Shown here in pieces: positions 57,645 through 64,000 of a DNA stretch of 64,000 nucleotides. The notes beneath the pieces are model-generated. The model made no database searches, had not been told where the DNA came from, and saw nothing but the letters and a program-made list of their open reading frames with translations. The position numbers and the translations under genes were made by a program. The stretch's first letter is position 1; each line of letters opens with the position of its first letter. Source of the DNA: Mycobacterium branderi (GTDB lineage Bacteria > Actinomycetota > Actinomycetes > Mycobacteriales > Mycobacteriaceae); assembly GCF_010728725.1 (NCBI RefSeq), contig NZ_AP022606.1, forward strand, positions 4,030,001 to 4,094,000. Reading direction: 5' to 3'.

Positions 57645-57865
57645 GCCCTCTCCCTCTGTCGCTACCCGGGCCGGGCGCCTGAGAGATTCGGCGCCGCTGT
57701 GTCGGCGGGCGCCTTTCCCCATCGGCGGGCGGCGACCCGTCAGGGGTCGTCACCGCTTTCCAGAGGCATCGGTGTCTCGCGCGGTCCTGGGTGCCTGAGA
57801 GGTTGACGGAGAGGTGTTGCTCCTTCGGCGTCCGTGGCTGGCGGCGACGGATCTCTCCCGCTCGA
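57645..57865 (-). ncRNA. Tandem glycine riboswitch upstream of gcvB
   Basis: On the minus strand two glycine aptamers lie in series. The promoter-proximal one (about 57784-57862) shows GGGAGAG, GCCGAAGGAGCAA (57817-57829) and CTCTCAGGCACC (57790-57801). The second (about 57648-57770) shows GGGGAAAGGCGCC (57708-57720), CTCTCAGGCGCC (57674-57685) and an ending GACAGAGGGAGAG. These are the conserved cores of the gcvT-type riboswitch, which turns glycine cleavage genes on when glycine is high. It ends about 30 bp before the gcvB start. Exact borders are approximate. Confidence 0.93.
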
Positions 57866-57896
57866 GCGCGATGCGCGGCCCAGTCTACCGGGCGGA

Positions 57897-58514
57897 TCAG
57901 CCGATTTTGCGGTCGCGGTGCTTGCGACGGGAGGCCAACTCGTCCTCGGGCGCGGCGATCGACTCGCCGCCGTCGGCGCGTTCGCTGGGGAAGTCCGCGA
58001 TCACGCCGGTCAGCTCCCGCATCGCGCCGGAGACGGCGATGCCGAACACGCCCTGGCCGCCCTGCAACAGGTCGACGACCTCCTCGGCCGACGTGCACTC
58101 GTACACCGTGGTGCCGTCGGAGAACAGCGTGATGTTGGCCAGGTCCTGCACGCCGCGCTGCCGCAGATGGTCGACGGCGACGCGGATGTTGTGCAGCGAG
58201 ATGCCGGTGTCCAGCAGCCGCTTGACGATCTTGAGAACCAGGATGTCTTTGAACGAGTACAACCGCTGGCTGCCCGACCCGGCGGCGCTGCGAATGGACG
58301 GGACCACCAGCGAGGTGCGGGCCCAGTAGTCCAGCTGGCGGTAGGTGATTCCGGCGATCTGGCAGGCACTGGGTCCGCGGTAGCCGACCAGCTCGTCAGG
58401 CACCGAGTCGTCAGGAAAAAGTCCGGCTTGCACAGGTTCGGCCGGCGCGGGATCGTCTGCGGTGGCGGGGCCGGTTTCGAGGTCCAACTGGTCTTGACGT
58501 GGTTGGTCGCCCAC
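57897..58514 (-). CDS. MerR-family transcriptional regulator (Rv1830-like)
   Basis: The protein is about 205 residues. The MerR-type winged helix appears in the middle: YRGPSACQIAGITYRQLDYWARTSLV, then SIRSAAGSGSQRLYSFKDILVLKIVKRLLD, followed by an effector-like C-terminal half (LANITLFSDGTTVYECTSAEEV). M. tuberculosis Rv1830 controls cell growth and division-linked genes. A GTG at 58512-58514 has GAGGAAG seven bases upstream and is chosen; an ATG at 58569-58571 would give 224 residues, nearer the M. tuberculosis annotation (225), but lacks a ribosome site. It lies just upstream of the riboswitch on the same strand. Confidence 0.88.
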   Translation of the reverse strand: MGDQPRQDQLDLETGPATADDPAPAEPVQAGLFPDDSVPDELVGYRGPSACQIAGITYRQLDYWARTSLVVPSIRSAAGSGSQRLYSFKDILVLKIVKRLLDTGISLHNIRVAVDHLRQRGVQDLANITLFSDGTTVYECTSAEEVVDLLQGGQGVFGIAVSGAMRELTGVIADFPSERADGGESIAAPEDELASRRKHRDRKIG

Positions 58515-58720
58515 AGTGCTTCCTCTCGCCGATCGCGCTCGCGTGTGCTCAGGTCGAGTGCTTGTGAGCATACGCTTTTGGACTCGCCGTCGTGTTTCTA
58601 GAACTAATCCGCTCGACATCAAAGTATGGCCGCGGCGGCGGGCACCGGCCGCCATCCCGGGCGCGTGTCGAGGTCGAACTCCCAGATGAGACGCTTCCGT
58701 GATCTTGGTGCGGCCGCGGC

Positions 58721-59215
58721 TCAGGTGGCCTTGAAATCGTCGGGCGACACGCTGTCCAGAAACTCTTTGAACTTCTCCACCTCGTCCTCGCGGACCGCGC
58801 TGGTGGGCTCCTCGTCGCTCTCGTCGGGAATCAGCAAACCCGCCTCGGCGAGCACCGCCTCCTCGACATAGATCGGCACCCCGACCCGCAGCGCGATGGC
58901 CACCGAGTCCGACGGGCGCGCCGACACGGTGATATTGCGGTCGAAGATCAGGTCGGCGTAGAAGGTGCCTTCCTGCAGGTCGACGATCCGCACCTCTTTG
59001 AGTGAATGCCCAAGCGCGGCAATGAGATCCCGAATCAGATCGTGGGTCAGCGGCCGGGGCGGCTCGACGCCCTGCTGCTCGAGGGCGATCGCCGCGGCCT
59101 CGGACTGGCCGATCCAGATCGGCAGATAGCGGTCACCGTTGGCTTCGCGCAGCAGCAACACCGGCTGGTTCTGCGGCTGCTCGACGCGAATGCCGACCAC
59201 GCGAACTTCACCCAT
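58721..59215 (-). CDS. DUF151 / bifunctional nuclease-family protein (Rv1829-like)
   Basis: The protein is 164 residues, the same length as M. tuberculosis Rv1829 and almost identical in sequence from MGEVRVVGIRVEQPQNQPVL. The family motif YLPIWIGQSEAAAIALEQQG and the SARPSDSVAIALRVGVPIYV segment are clear. Plant members have nuclease activity; the bacterial role is unknown. The ATG at 59213-59215 matches the conserved N-terminus. It lies between two MerR regulators in a strongly conserved cluster. Confidence 0.93.
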   Translation of the reverse strand: MGEVRVVGIRVEQPQNQPVLLLREANGDRYLPIWIGQSEAAAIALEQQGVEPPRPLTHDLIRDLIAALGHSLKEVRIVDLQEGTFYADLIFDRNITVSARPSDSVAIALRVGVPIYVEEAVLAEAGLLIPDESDEEPTSAVREDEVEKFKEFLDSVSPDDFKAT

Positions 59216-59302
59216 CTGTGTCTGCCCTCCGCAACTGCTGCCTTGTCCCGCTGAAAGCTGGCGCCCGCCGGTCACCAAGCTGTCGAGAAAAAGTCTAGTC
59301 CT

Positions 59303-60046
59303 TCAGCGGTGCAGAACGTCGCGCACGGCCGACTTGACCAACGACGTGTGCAACGTGATCGCCAGTGCGGCAACCTCGCGCGCCAGATCGTCGGCGCGGT
59401 CGCGGGCTCCGGCCTTGCCGGCCTTGCCCGCCCCGAGGAGTGGCGCGGCGATCTGCGCGATGAGGTCGGATTGCCGGTCAGCGGCCGAGCGGAAAGCCCG
59501 CAGATGACGCGGCTCGACACCGTACTCCGACAGCGCCCGCGCACATTGCAGGATCACCACCGAGTGCTCGTCGAAGAAGCCGCCCGGCCCGGTGGTGATC
59601 ACGCCGGCCTTGAGCAGCGCGGTCAGCAGTGCTTCGTCCACCCCGGAGCGCTCGAGCAAGTCCTCGCGGCTCAGCCGCACCCGGGTCGGCGCGACCGCGG
59701 CGGGATCGGAGCCGGGCGCGCCGTCGTTGACCGAGACCAATCGCGGGACGCCGTAAGGCGATCCGGACGGCGGCAGCTCACCGTCGGGCTGCGCGTCCAG
59801 CTGCGCTTTGATCACCTTCAGCGGCAGGTAGTGATCCCGCTGCGCGGTCAGGATGAACCGCAACCGTGCGCAGTCGTAGGCGGTGAACCGGCGATACCCC
59901 GATGCGGCGCGCTGCGGCGTCACCAGGCCCTCGGCCTCCAGGAAGCGGATCTTGGAGATCGTCACATCCGGGAAGTCCGGCCGCAGCGCCTCGAGAACCG
60001 CTCCGATCGACATCCCGGCCAGCCCGGGGGTATCCGGCGCCGTCAC
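59303..60046 (-). CDS. MerR-family transcriptional regulator (Rv1828-like)
   Basis: The protein is 247 residues, the same length as Rv1828. The N-terminal MerR helix-turn-helix is [20 protein letters not shown], then [23 protein letters not shown]; a second helical region ([24 protein letters not shown]) resembles another winged-helix unit. The GTG start shares one base with the garA stop (TAGTG), so the two are coupled. It is possibly a regulator of the gcv/garA cluster; the target is unknown. Confidence 0.92.
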   Translation of the reverse strand: MTAPDTPGLAGMSIGAVLEALRPDFPDVTISKIRFLEAEGLVTPQRAASGYRRFTAYDCARLRFILTAQRDHYLPLKVIKAQLDAQPDGELPPSGSPYGVPRLVSVNDGAPGSDPAAVAPTRVRLSREDLLERSGVDEALLTALLKAGVITTGPGGFFDEHSVVILQCARALSEYGVEPRHLRAFRSAADRQSDLIAQIAAPLLGAGKAGKAGARDRADDLAREVAALAITLHTSLVKSAVRDVLHR

Positions 60047-60516
60047 TAGCTTCCCGGTCCCCCGTCGTCACCGGGCTTCGGGCCGGTCAAAAACACCAAG
60101 CGGAACTTGCCGATCTGAACTTCGTCGCCGTTGGCCAGTACGGCCGAATCGACCGGCTCGCGGTTGACGTAGGTGCCGTTGAGGCTGCCGACGTCGACCA
60201 CGTGGAACTCGTCGCTCTCCAGCCGGAATTCGGCGTGCCGACGGCTCACGGTGACGTCGTCGAGGAAGATGTCGCTGTCGGGATGGCGGCCGGCCGATGT
60301 GACCGGCTGGTCGAGCAGGAAGCGCGAGCCCGCGTTGGGTCCGCGTTTGACGACCAGCAACGCCGAACCGGCCGGCAGACCTTCGACGCCGGACACCGCG
60401 CTCTCGGCGCCCGCTTGCGCGGGGGCGTCCAGTTCATTGAGGAAGTCGGCCCGGAAGACGGATGTCGTCTCCACCGTCACTTCATCAGAGGTCTGGTCGT
60501 TGTCCTTCTCCGTCAC
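60046..60516 (-). CDS. garA: FHA-domain regulator GarA (glycogen accumulation regulator)
   Basis: The protein is 156 residues from a GTG at 60514-60516 behind GAGGAG. The ETTSVF motif near residues 16-21 holds the two threonines phosphorylated by PknB/PknG, and the FHA domain spans roughly 52-145 ([34 protein letters not shown]). Unphosphorylated GarA binds and inhibits 2-oxoglutarate dehydrogenase and NAD-glutamate dehydrogenase and activates glutamate synthase. It is coupled to the downstream MerR gene. An upstream in-frame extension was rejected as non-conserved. Confidence 0.96.
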   Translation of the reverse strand: MTEKDNDQTSDEVTVETTSVFRADFLNELDAPAQAGAESAVSGVEGLPAGSALLVVKRGPNAGSRFLLDQPVTSAGRHPDSDIFLDDVTVSRRHAEFRLESDEFHVVDVGSLNGTYVNREPVDSAVLANGDEVQIGKFRLVFLTGPKPGDDGGPGS

Positions 60517-60673
60517 CCGCTGCTCCTCACTGGCCGCTGTGGCGCTGTCTGATCGGGCCCGGCCGGCCGGTTTCCCACCTGCTTCACCGTCGATGTGTCG
60601 ACCGTACCGCGCACCGGTCCGCAATGTGCCCACCACCGCCGGATCGGCGGCTGGCATGGCACCCTAACAATTC

Positions 60674-61069
60674 TCATTCGGTCAGCGTGCCGCGGTAGGC
60701 CTCGGCGTCCAGCAGCTCGGCGAAGCCCGCTTCCAGGGCCGCGCCGTCGAGTTGGAGGTCCACCAGCCAACCCCCGCCGTACGGGTCGGAGTTCACCAAT
60801 TGCGGGCTGCTTTCCAGATCGCCGTTTACGGCAATGACTTTCGCTGAGACCGGGGCGTAGAGGTCCGACACCGATTTGGTCGATTCCACTTCCCCGAAGG
60901 ATTCGCCCGCGGTGAGCTCGGTGCCCACCTCGGGCAACTGCACGAACACCACGTCGCCGAGGGCCGACTGCGCGAAGTCGGTGATCCCCACCCGCACGGT
61001 GTCGTCGCCGGTGCGGCGAACCCACTCGTGCTCGGCGGTGTAATGCAAGTCGGGCGGGATATCGCTCAC
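60674..61069 (-). CDS. gcvH: Glycine cleavage system H protein
   Basis: The protein is 131 residues. The lipoylated lysine is in [17 protein letters not shown] near residue 65. [16 protein letters not shown] and [20 protein letters not shown] are the conserved H-protein start. It carries the aminomethyl group between P, T and L proteins. A GTG at 61067-61069 is the start. It lies 21 bp after the DUF881 gene and 157 bp before garA, whose promoter is probably in that gap. Confidence 0.96.
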   Translation of the reverse strand: MSDIPPDLHYTAEHEWVRRTGDDTVRVGITDFAQSALGDVVFVQLPEVGTELTAGESFGEVESTKSVSDLYAPVSAKVIAVNGDLESSPQLVNSDPYGGGWLVDLQLDGAALEAGFAELLDAEAYRGTLTE

Positions 61070-61090
61070 GGTGTTCCTGTTCTCCTCGGC

Positions 61091-61924
61091 TCACTTGACG
61101 GGCTGAGCGTATTGGCGTGGTTTTGGTTGTCGCAAGGCGGTGACGTCGATGCGGTCGGCTTGCTGCACCGACATCGTGCCGCCCACGCGTTTGACGCTGT
61201 CGACGGCGCCGCCGGGGATGTTCATCGCCGCGGCCAGGGTGGGCGGATCCCCAATGGCCAGAATCGAATACGGCGGCGACAGGGTTTTGCCGTCGACGGT
61301 CAGCGCGCCGGCAGCGCCGATCACCCAAGTGTCGACGCCGACACGCACGGCCTGCTGCCGGTCGCGGATCTCCAACGCTTCGGCGCCCGCGGCCCGCAGT
61401 TCGTTGATCACGTCGAGCATGGCCTCCGGCGCCACGCCCGGCCCGGGGTCGTCGATCGTCACGGTGACACCCGGACCGGTGGCGCCGACGGTGCCGATCA
61501 GGATCGACAGCGCGGCGAGCCTGGCCTGGGCGTTCTCGATGGCGGCCTGGTCGCTGCTGCCCGAGGCCTGCAACGTCGACAACGTGCGTTGCAGTTCGGC
61601 CACTTCGGTGTTGAGGGTGGCCTCGCGTTGCCGCAGCGAATCCAGCAGCACCAGCAGGTCGGCCGGCCGGGCGGTGTCCAGGGCGTCGCCGGATTCGTTC
61701 TGGCGCACCTGCGTGACGATCGCGACGCCCAGCAATAGGCATAACAGCACGGCCAGCGCGCCGAACAGCGTGCGGCCGCGTCGCAGCCGTCCCGAAAGGC
61801 CCCGCGGCTGAAGCTGACCGATCTTGGGCCGCGGATGGTGCGGCGGCAACTCGTGCCGGCCGTGGTGCTCACCCTCGCCCGTATCCGGCTGGGGCACTGC
61901 GTCTTTGGCGTCGGAGTCGCTCAT
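61091..61924 (-). CDS. DUF881 membrane-anchored protein (Rv1825-like)
   Basis: The protein is 277 residues: a His/Pro-rich cytoplasmic start, one membrane helix (LFGALAVLLCLLLGVAIV), a coiled coil (LRQREATLNTEVAELQRTLS) and a DUF881 domain (GPGVTVTIDDPGPGVAPEAM, DVINELRAAGAEALEIRD). DUF881 proteins occur with Sbp in actinobacterial cell-division or envelope clusters; function unknown. The ATG is at 61922-61924, 12 bp after the Sbp gene. Confidence 0.92.
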   Translation of the reverse strand: MSDSDAKDAVPQPDTGEGEHHGRHELPPHHPRPKIGQLQPRGLSGRLRRGRTLFGALAVLLCLLLGVAIVTQVRQNESGDALDTARPADLLVLLDSLRQREATLNTEVAELQRTLSTLQASGSSDQAAIENAQARLAALSILIGTVGATGPGVTVTIDDPGPGVAPEAMLDVINELRAAGAEALEIRDRQQAVRVGVDTWVIGAAGALTVDGKTLSPPYSILAIGDPPTLAAAMNIPGGAVDSVKRVGGTMSVQQADRIDVTALRQPKPRQYAQPVK

Positions 61925-61936
61925 GCGGTCCTAGTG

Positions 61937-62269
61937 TCAGGCCCCGAACAGCCGACGCCGCAGCGCGGCCGCATTGCCGAAGATGCGGATGCCCAGCACG
62001 ACGATGATCGCCGTGGATAGCTGTGTGCCGACGCCCAATTGGTCGCCAACGTAGACGATCAGTGCGGCGACCAGCACGTTGAACACGAACGACACCACGA
62101 AGACCTTGGGGTCGAAGATGCGTTCCAGATAGGCCCGCAGTCCGCCGAATACCGCGTCGAGCGCCGCGACGACCGCGATGGGCAAATACGGTTGGATGGC
62201 CTCCGGCACGCTGGGGTGAAAGACCAGCCCCAACACGATGCCGACGACCAGCGCTGCCACACCGATCAT
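61937..62269 (-). CDS. Small basic membrane protein Sbp (DUF1290, Rv1824-like)
   Basis: The protein is 110 residues with three membrane helices (IGVAALVVGIVLGLVF, IAVVAALDAVFGGLRAYL, VFVVSFVFNVLVAALIVYVG) and a basic end (AALRRRLFGA). It is the conserved Sbp family gene always found between DUF881 genes. The ATG at 62267-62269 follows AGGAG. The open frame extends upstream, but that part reads as an unlikely Cys/Pro-rich sequence. Confidence 0.92.
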   Translation of the reverse strand: MIGVAALVVGIVLGLVFHPSVPEAIQPYLPIAVVAALDAVFGGLRAYLERIFDPKVFVVSFVFNVLVAALIVYVGDQLGVGTQLSTAIIVVLGIRIFGNAAALRRRLFGA

Positions 62270-62300
62270 CGGCGCCTGTCTCCTGCCGCTGATGTTCTCT

Positions 62301-63212
62301 TCACGAAGACCCAATCTGTTTGGCGAACTTGACATCTCGGACCGCGCCGGCGGGCAATGTGAGTCCGTCGCGGGCACTAACGTTGACACCGACACCATAG
62401 GAGGCCTCCAGCAGCCGCAGGCGGTGCAGGCCCGGACTGCGGTCGAAGACATCCTGCATGGCGTGCGGCGGCCCCACGGCGAGGATCGTGTACGGGCTGC
62501 CGACCGGGTTATTGTCGACCAAGATCGCGCCGCCCGCTTGCCGGATGGTCACGTTGGGCCCGATCCGCACGCCGCCGACGGCGATCGCTTCGGCGCCGCT
62601 GGCCCACAACGAATTGACGACGAGCTGCAGGTCGCGGTCCAGGATGATCTGCCGGCTCCCGGCGACCCGTTGCTTGGAGACGTCGGAGAGGTTGGGCCCG
62701 GCGCCGGGGTCGGTGACCGTCACGGCGAGCCCCGGACCGATCACCGGCCCGCTGGCCGCGGCCAGGCTGAGCGCGTCGAGTCTGGCCAGTAGCCGCTGAC
62801 CCTCGGCGTCGTCGACGAGCGTGCGCCGCTGAATGTCGTCGACCTGTGCCGCCAGCGCGTCGCGGCGCGCGGTCAGGTCACCGGTGGACGCCTCTTCGGC
62901 GCGCACACTGCGCAACAGCACCTGCTGGGCGGAGCTCACGCCGGGCGCCACGAGCCGGGCCTGGGCGACGGCCGCGGCGAACACCGCCGCCACCAGCAAT
63001 GCCGCCGCCGCCTGCCAAATCCAGCCCGCAACCCGGCTTCGCGGCACATCCGAGCGCTCGCGCCGGGCGGCCTCCGCCGCATAGCCGGGGTCCAAGTGCT
63101 CGGAGAGCAGGGCGCGCAGCAGCGACGGCACCGGGATGAGCTGCGGGCGTCCCGCCTCGTGCACGTTGCGGCCGGCGTCGGGGTCGTAGCCGCCGAGCGA
63201 CGGATTACCCAT
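62301..63212 (-). CDS. DUF881 membrane-anchored protein (Rv1823-like)
   Basis: The protein is 303 residues with a single helix around 65-85 ([20 protein letters not shown]), a coiled region and a DUF881 domain ([38 protein letters not shown] segment, [14 protein letters not shown]). It is paralogous to the other DUF881 protein; the pair flanks Sbp. The ATG overlaps the pgsA2 3' end by 8 bp. Confidence 0.92.
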   Translation of the reverse strand: MGNPSLGGYDPDAGRNVHEAGRPQLIPVPSLLRALLSEHLDPGYAAEAARRERSDVPRSRVAGWIWQAAAALLVAAVFAAAVAQARLVAPGVSSAQQVLLRSVRAEEASTGDLTARRDALAAQVDDIQRRTLVDDAEGQRLLARLDALSLAAASGPVIGPGLAVTVTDPGAGPNLSDVSKQRVAGSRQIILDRDLQLVVNSLWASGAEAIAVGGVRIGPNVTIRQAGGAILVDNNPVGSPYTILAVGPPHAMQDVFDRSPGLHRLRLLEASYGVGVNVSARDGLTLPAGAVRDVKFAKQIGSS

Positions 63213-63798
63213 GGGCCCCCACCCTGGGCAGCCGGCGTACCACCAAGACCATCTGGGCCACGTACAACACGAATGACCACAGGTACATGTAGAGACCCCA
63301 GATCAAAAACGCCCAGCCGCAGGCCAGTACGACCCGGCTCCACTGCGCGTCCCACTGGCCCAGCAGGATCAGCGGAAAAGCGGACATCAACGCGAACGTC
63401 GCCGCCTTGCCGATGTACAGCACGGGCAGCGCGGTGAACCCGCGGGTGCGCAGCACCGGCAGCTCGGCGGCCAGCAGCGCGTCGCGCGCGAACAACACCG
63501 CGATGATCCACCAGGGCACAATGCCGCGCAGCCCGAACGCGATCGGGATGCTCAGCATGTAAAGCCGGTCGACCGCCGGATCGAGCAACTCCCCCAGCCG
63601 CGACGACTGGTCGAGTAGCCGGGCGATCTTGCCGTCGGCCCAGTCGGACGCGCCGCTGAACATGAGGATGGCCACCGCCCAGCCGTCGGCGTGCTCAACC
63701 AACAGCAGGTAGTAGAACACCGGGATCAAGGCCAGCCGGATCACGCTCAGGATGTTCGGCACGGTCAAGACGCGATCGCGCGCGCCTGCGGGCTCCAT
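63205..63798 (-). CDS. pgsA2: CDP-alcohol phosphatidyltransferase (PgsA2)
   Basis: The protein is 197 residues with about six membrane helices. The CDP-alcohol transferase motif is present: [20 protein letters not shown] then LLDPAVDRL, with all aspartates in place (DxxDGxxAR...GxxxDxxxD). It transfers a phosphatidyl group from CDP-diacylglycerol to an alcohol acceptor, either glycerol 3-phosphate or a phosphatidyl intermediate. M. tuberculosis PgsA2 (Rv1822) is 209 residues. It lies between secA2 and the DUF881 genes as in M. tuberculosis. Confidence 0.92.
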   Translation of the reverse strand: MEPAGARDRVLTVPNILSVIRLALIPVFYYLLLVEHADGWAVAILMFSGASDWADGKIARLLDQSSRLGELLDPAVDRLYMLSIPIAFGLRGIVPWWIIAVLFARDALLAAELPVLRTRGFTALPVLYIGKAATFALMSAFPLILLGQWDAQWSRVVLACGWAFLIWGLYMYLWSFVLYVAQMVLVVRRLPRVGAHG

Positions 63799-63820
63799 GA
63801 GCCGTGACCCTAGCCCGACG

Positions 63821-63865
63821 GCGGCGACCCGCCGCGCCCGGCTCCGCCGCGCTTGCGAACGCCGC
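63821..63865. repeat. Dispersed extragenic repeat, copy 2
   Basis: This 45-bp element matches 43649-43693 in inverse orientation at 42 of 45 positions. It fills most of the gap between pgsA2 and secA2, and its last base is also the first base of the secA2 stop codon on the complementary strand. Its arms can pair partly (GCGGCGACCC with the inner GCGGCG repeats). Confidence 0.75.
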
Positions 63866-64000
63866 TATCTGAACACCCCGGGCAGGCTCAGCGCCGAAAG
63901 CGTGTCGTCGGCCAGCGGGTTGTCGTGCACCATGTAGGTCCACGTCGACGTTGGCCGCGCCAGCTTGGACAGGTCCACGCCGGGCTCCTCCTCGATCGCC
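63865..64000 (-). CDS. secA2: Accessory Sec translocase ATPase SecA2, C-terminal fragment
   Basis: Only the last 44 codons plus stop are inside the window. The sequence [20 protein letters not shown] then [20 protein letters not shown] matches the C-terminus of mycobacterial SecA2 (Rv1821), which lies directly next to pgsA2. SecA2 exports a small set of envelope and virulence proteins. The rest of the gene lies beyond the right edge. Confidence 0.85.
   Translation of the reverse strand, partial: AIEEEPGVDLSKLARPTSTWTYMVHDNPLADDTLSALSLPGVFR

Noticed and set aside
60517..60657. N-terminal extension of garA
   Set aside because: Known GarA proteins start close to the GTG behind GAGGAG; the extra residues are not conserved.

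Overview
The window is chromosomal DNA of a nontuberculous, probably slow-growing Mycobacterium. The evidence is high GC content, frequent GTG/TTG starts, IdeR-type iron boxes, the Apa antigen, and a gene order that runs almost without break as the mirror image of M. tuberculosis Rv1879 down to Rv1821. I cannot name the species. Four features argue against the M. tuberculosis complex: an intact oxyR next to ahpCD, a full-length lon, a phosphoketolase, and no urease operon between ndh and the Rv1847-like thioesterase. There are no rRNA or tRNA genes, insertion sequences, prophage or CRISPR arrays. Coding density is very high, and many genes overlap by 1 to 26 bp.

Layout. 1-6,700: a minus-strand run of bfrA, a DHA2 drug exporter, an AhpD-like protein, a GlnA3-type glutamine synthetase homologue, an amidohydrolase and an acyltransferase. 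It diverges from bfd across an iron-responsive region with tandem IdeR boxes. 6,700-11,400: enoyl-CoA hydratase, two small lipid/CoA-related genes, and the divergent oxyR / ahpC-ahpD peroxide defence locus. 11,400-22,100: a deaminase-like protein missing its zinc Cys motif, a GH13 glycosidase, a DUF1810 protein head-to-head with lldD2, a small secreted protein, an unrecognised gene with a divergent CGNR regulator and palindrome, lon, and a run of small genes ending in a ferredoxin reductase. 22,100-32,400: the Rv1868-Rv1867-Rv1866 block (epimerase fusion, thiolase-like, double CoA-transferase), phosphoketolase, a CAAX-type membrane protein and adhA. 32,500-37,100: two paralogous GlsB/YeaQ membrane proteins sharing an upstream motif, apa, and the modABC molybdate transporter. 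37,300-46,700: SDR, luciferase-like oxidoreductase, ndh, thioesterase, a frameshifted iron-box gene, the blaI/M56 pair, gnd1 and guaB1. 46,700-54,400: a short leader ORF coupled to two CNNM/CBS proteins, an unknown gene, glcB and a membrane VWA-type protein. 54,400-64,000: a frameshifted VOC gene, then gcvB under a tandem glycine riboswitch, two MerR regulators, a DUF151 protein, garA, gcvH, the DUF881/Sbp/DUF881 trio, pgsA2 and the end of secA2.

How the genes work together. Central carbon and nitrogen flux is a recurring theme. Malate synthase, the glycine cleavage proteins GcvP and GcvH, and GarA (the phosphorylation-controlled brake on 2-oxoglutarate metabolism) sit together, next to the 6-phosphogluconate dehydrogenase, GuaB1 and phosphoketolase genes. 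Oxidative and iron stress is the second theme (ahpC/ahpD/oxyR, bfrA/bfd and four candidate iron boxes). Two genes carry single-base frameshifts and one has an apparent in-frame deletion, so modest gene decay or a few sequence errors should be considered.
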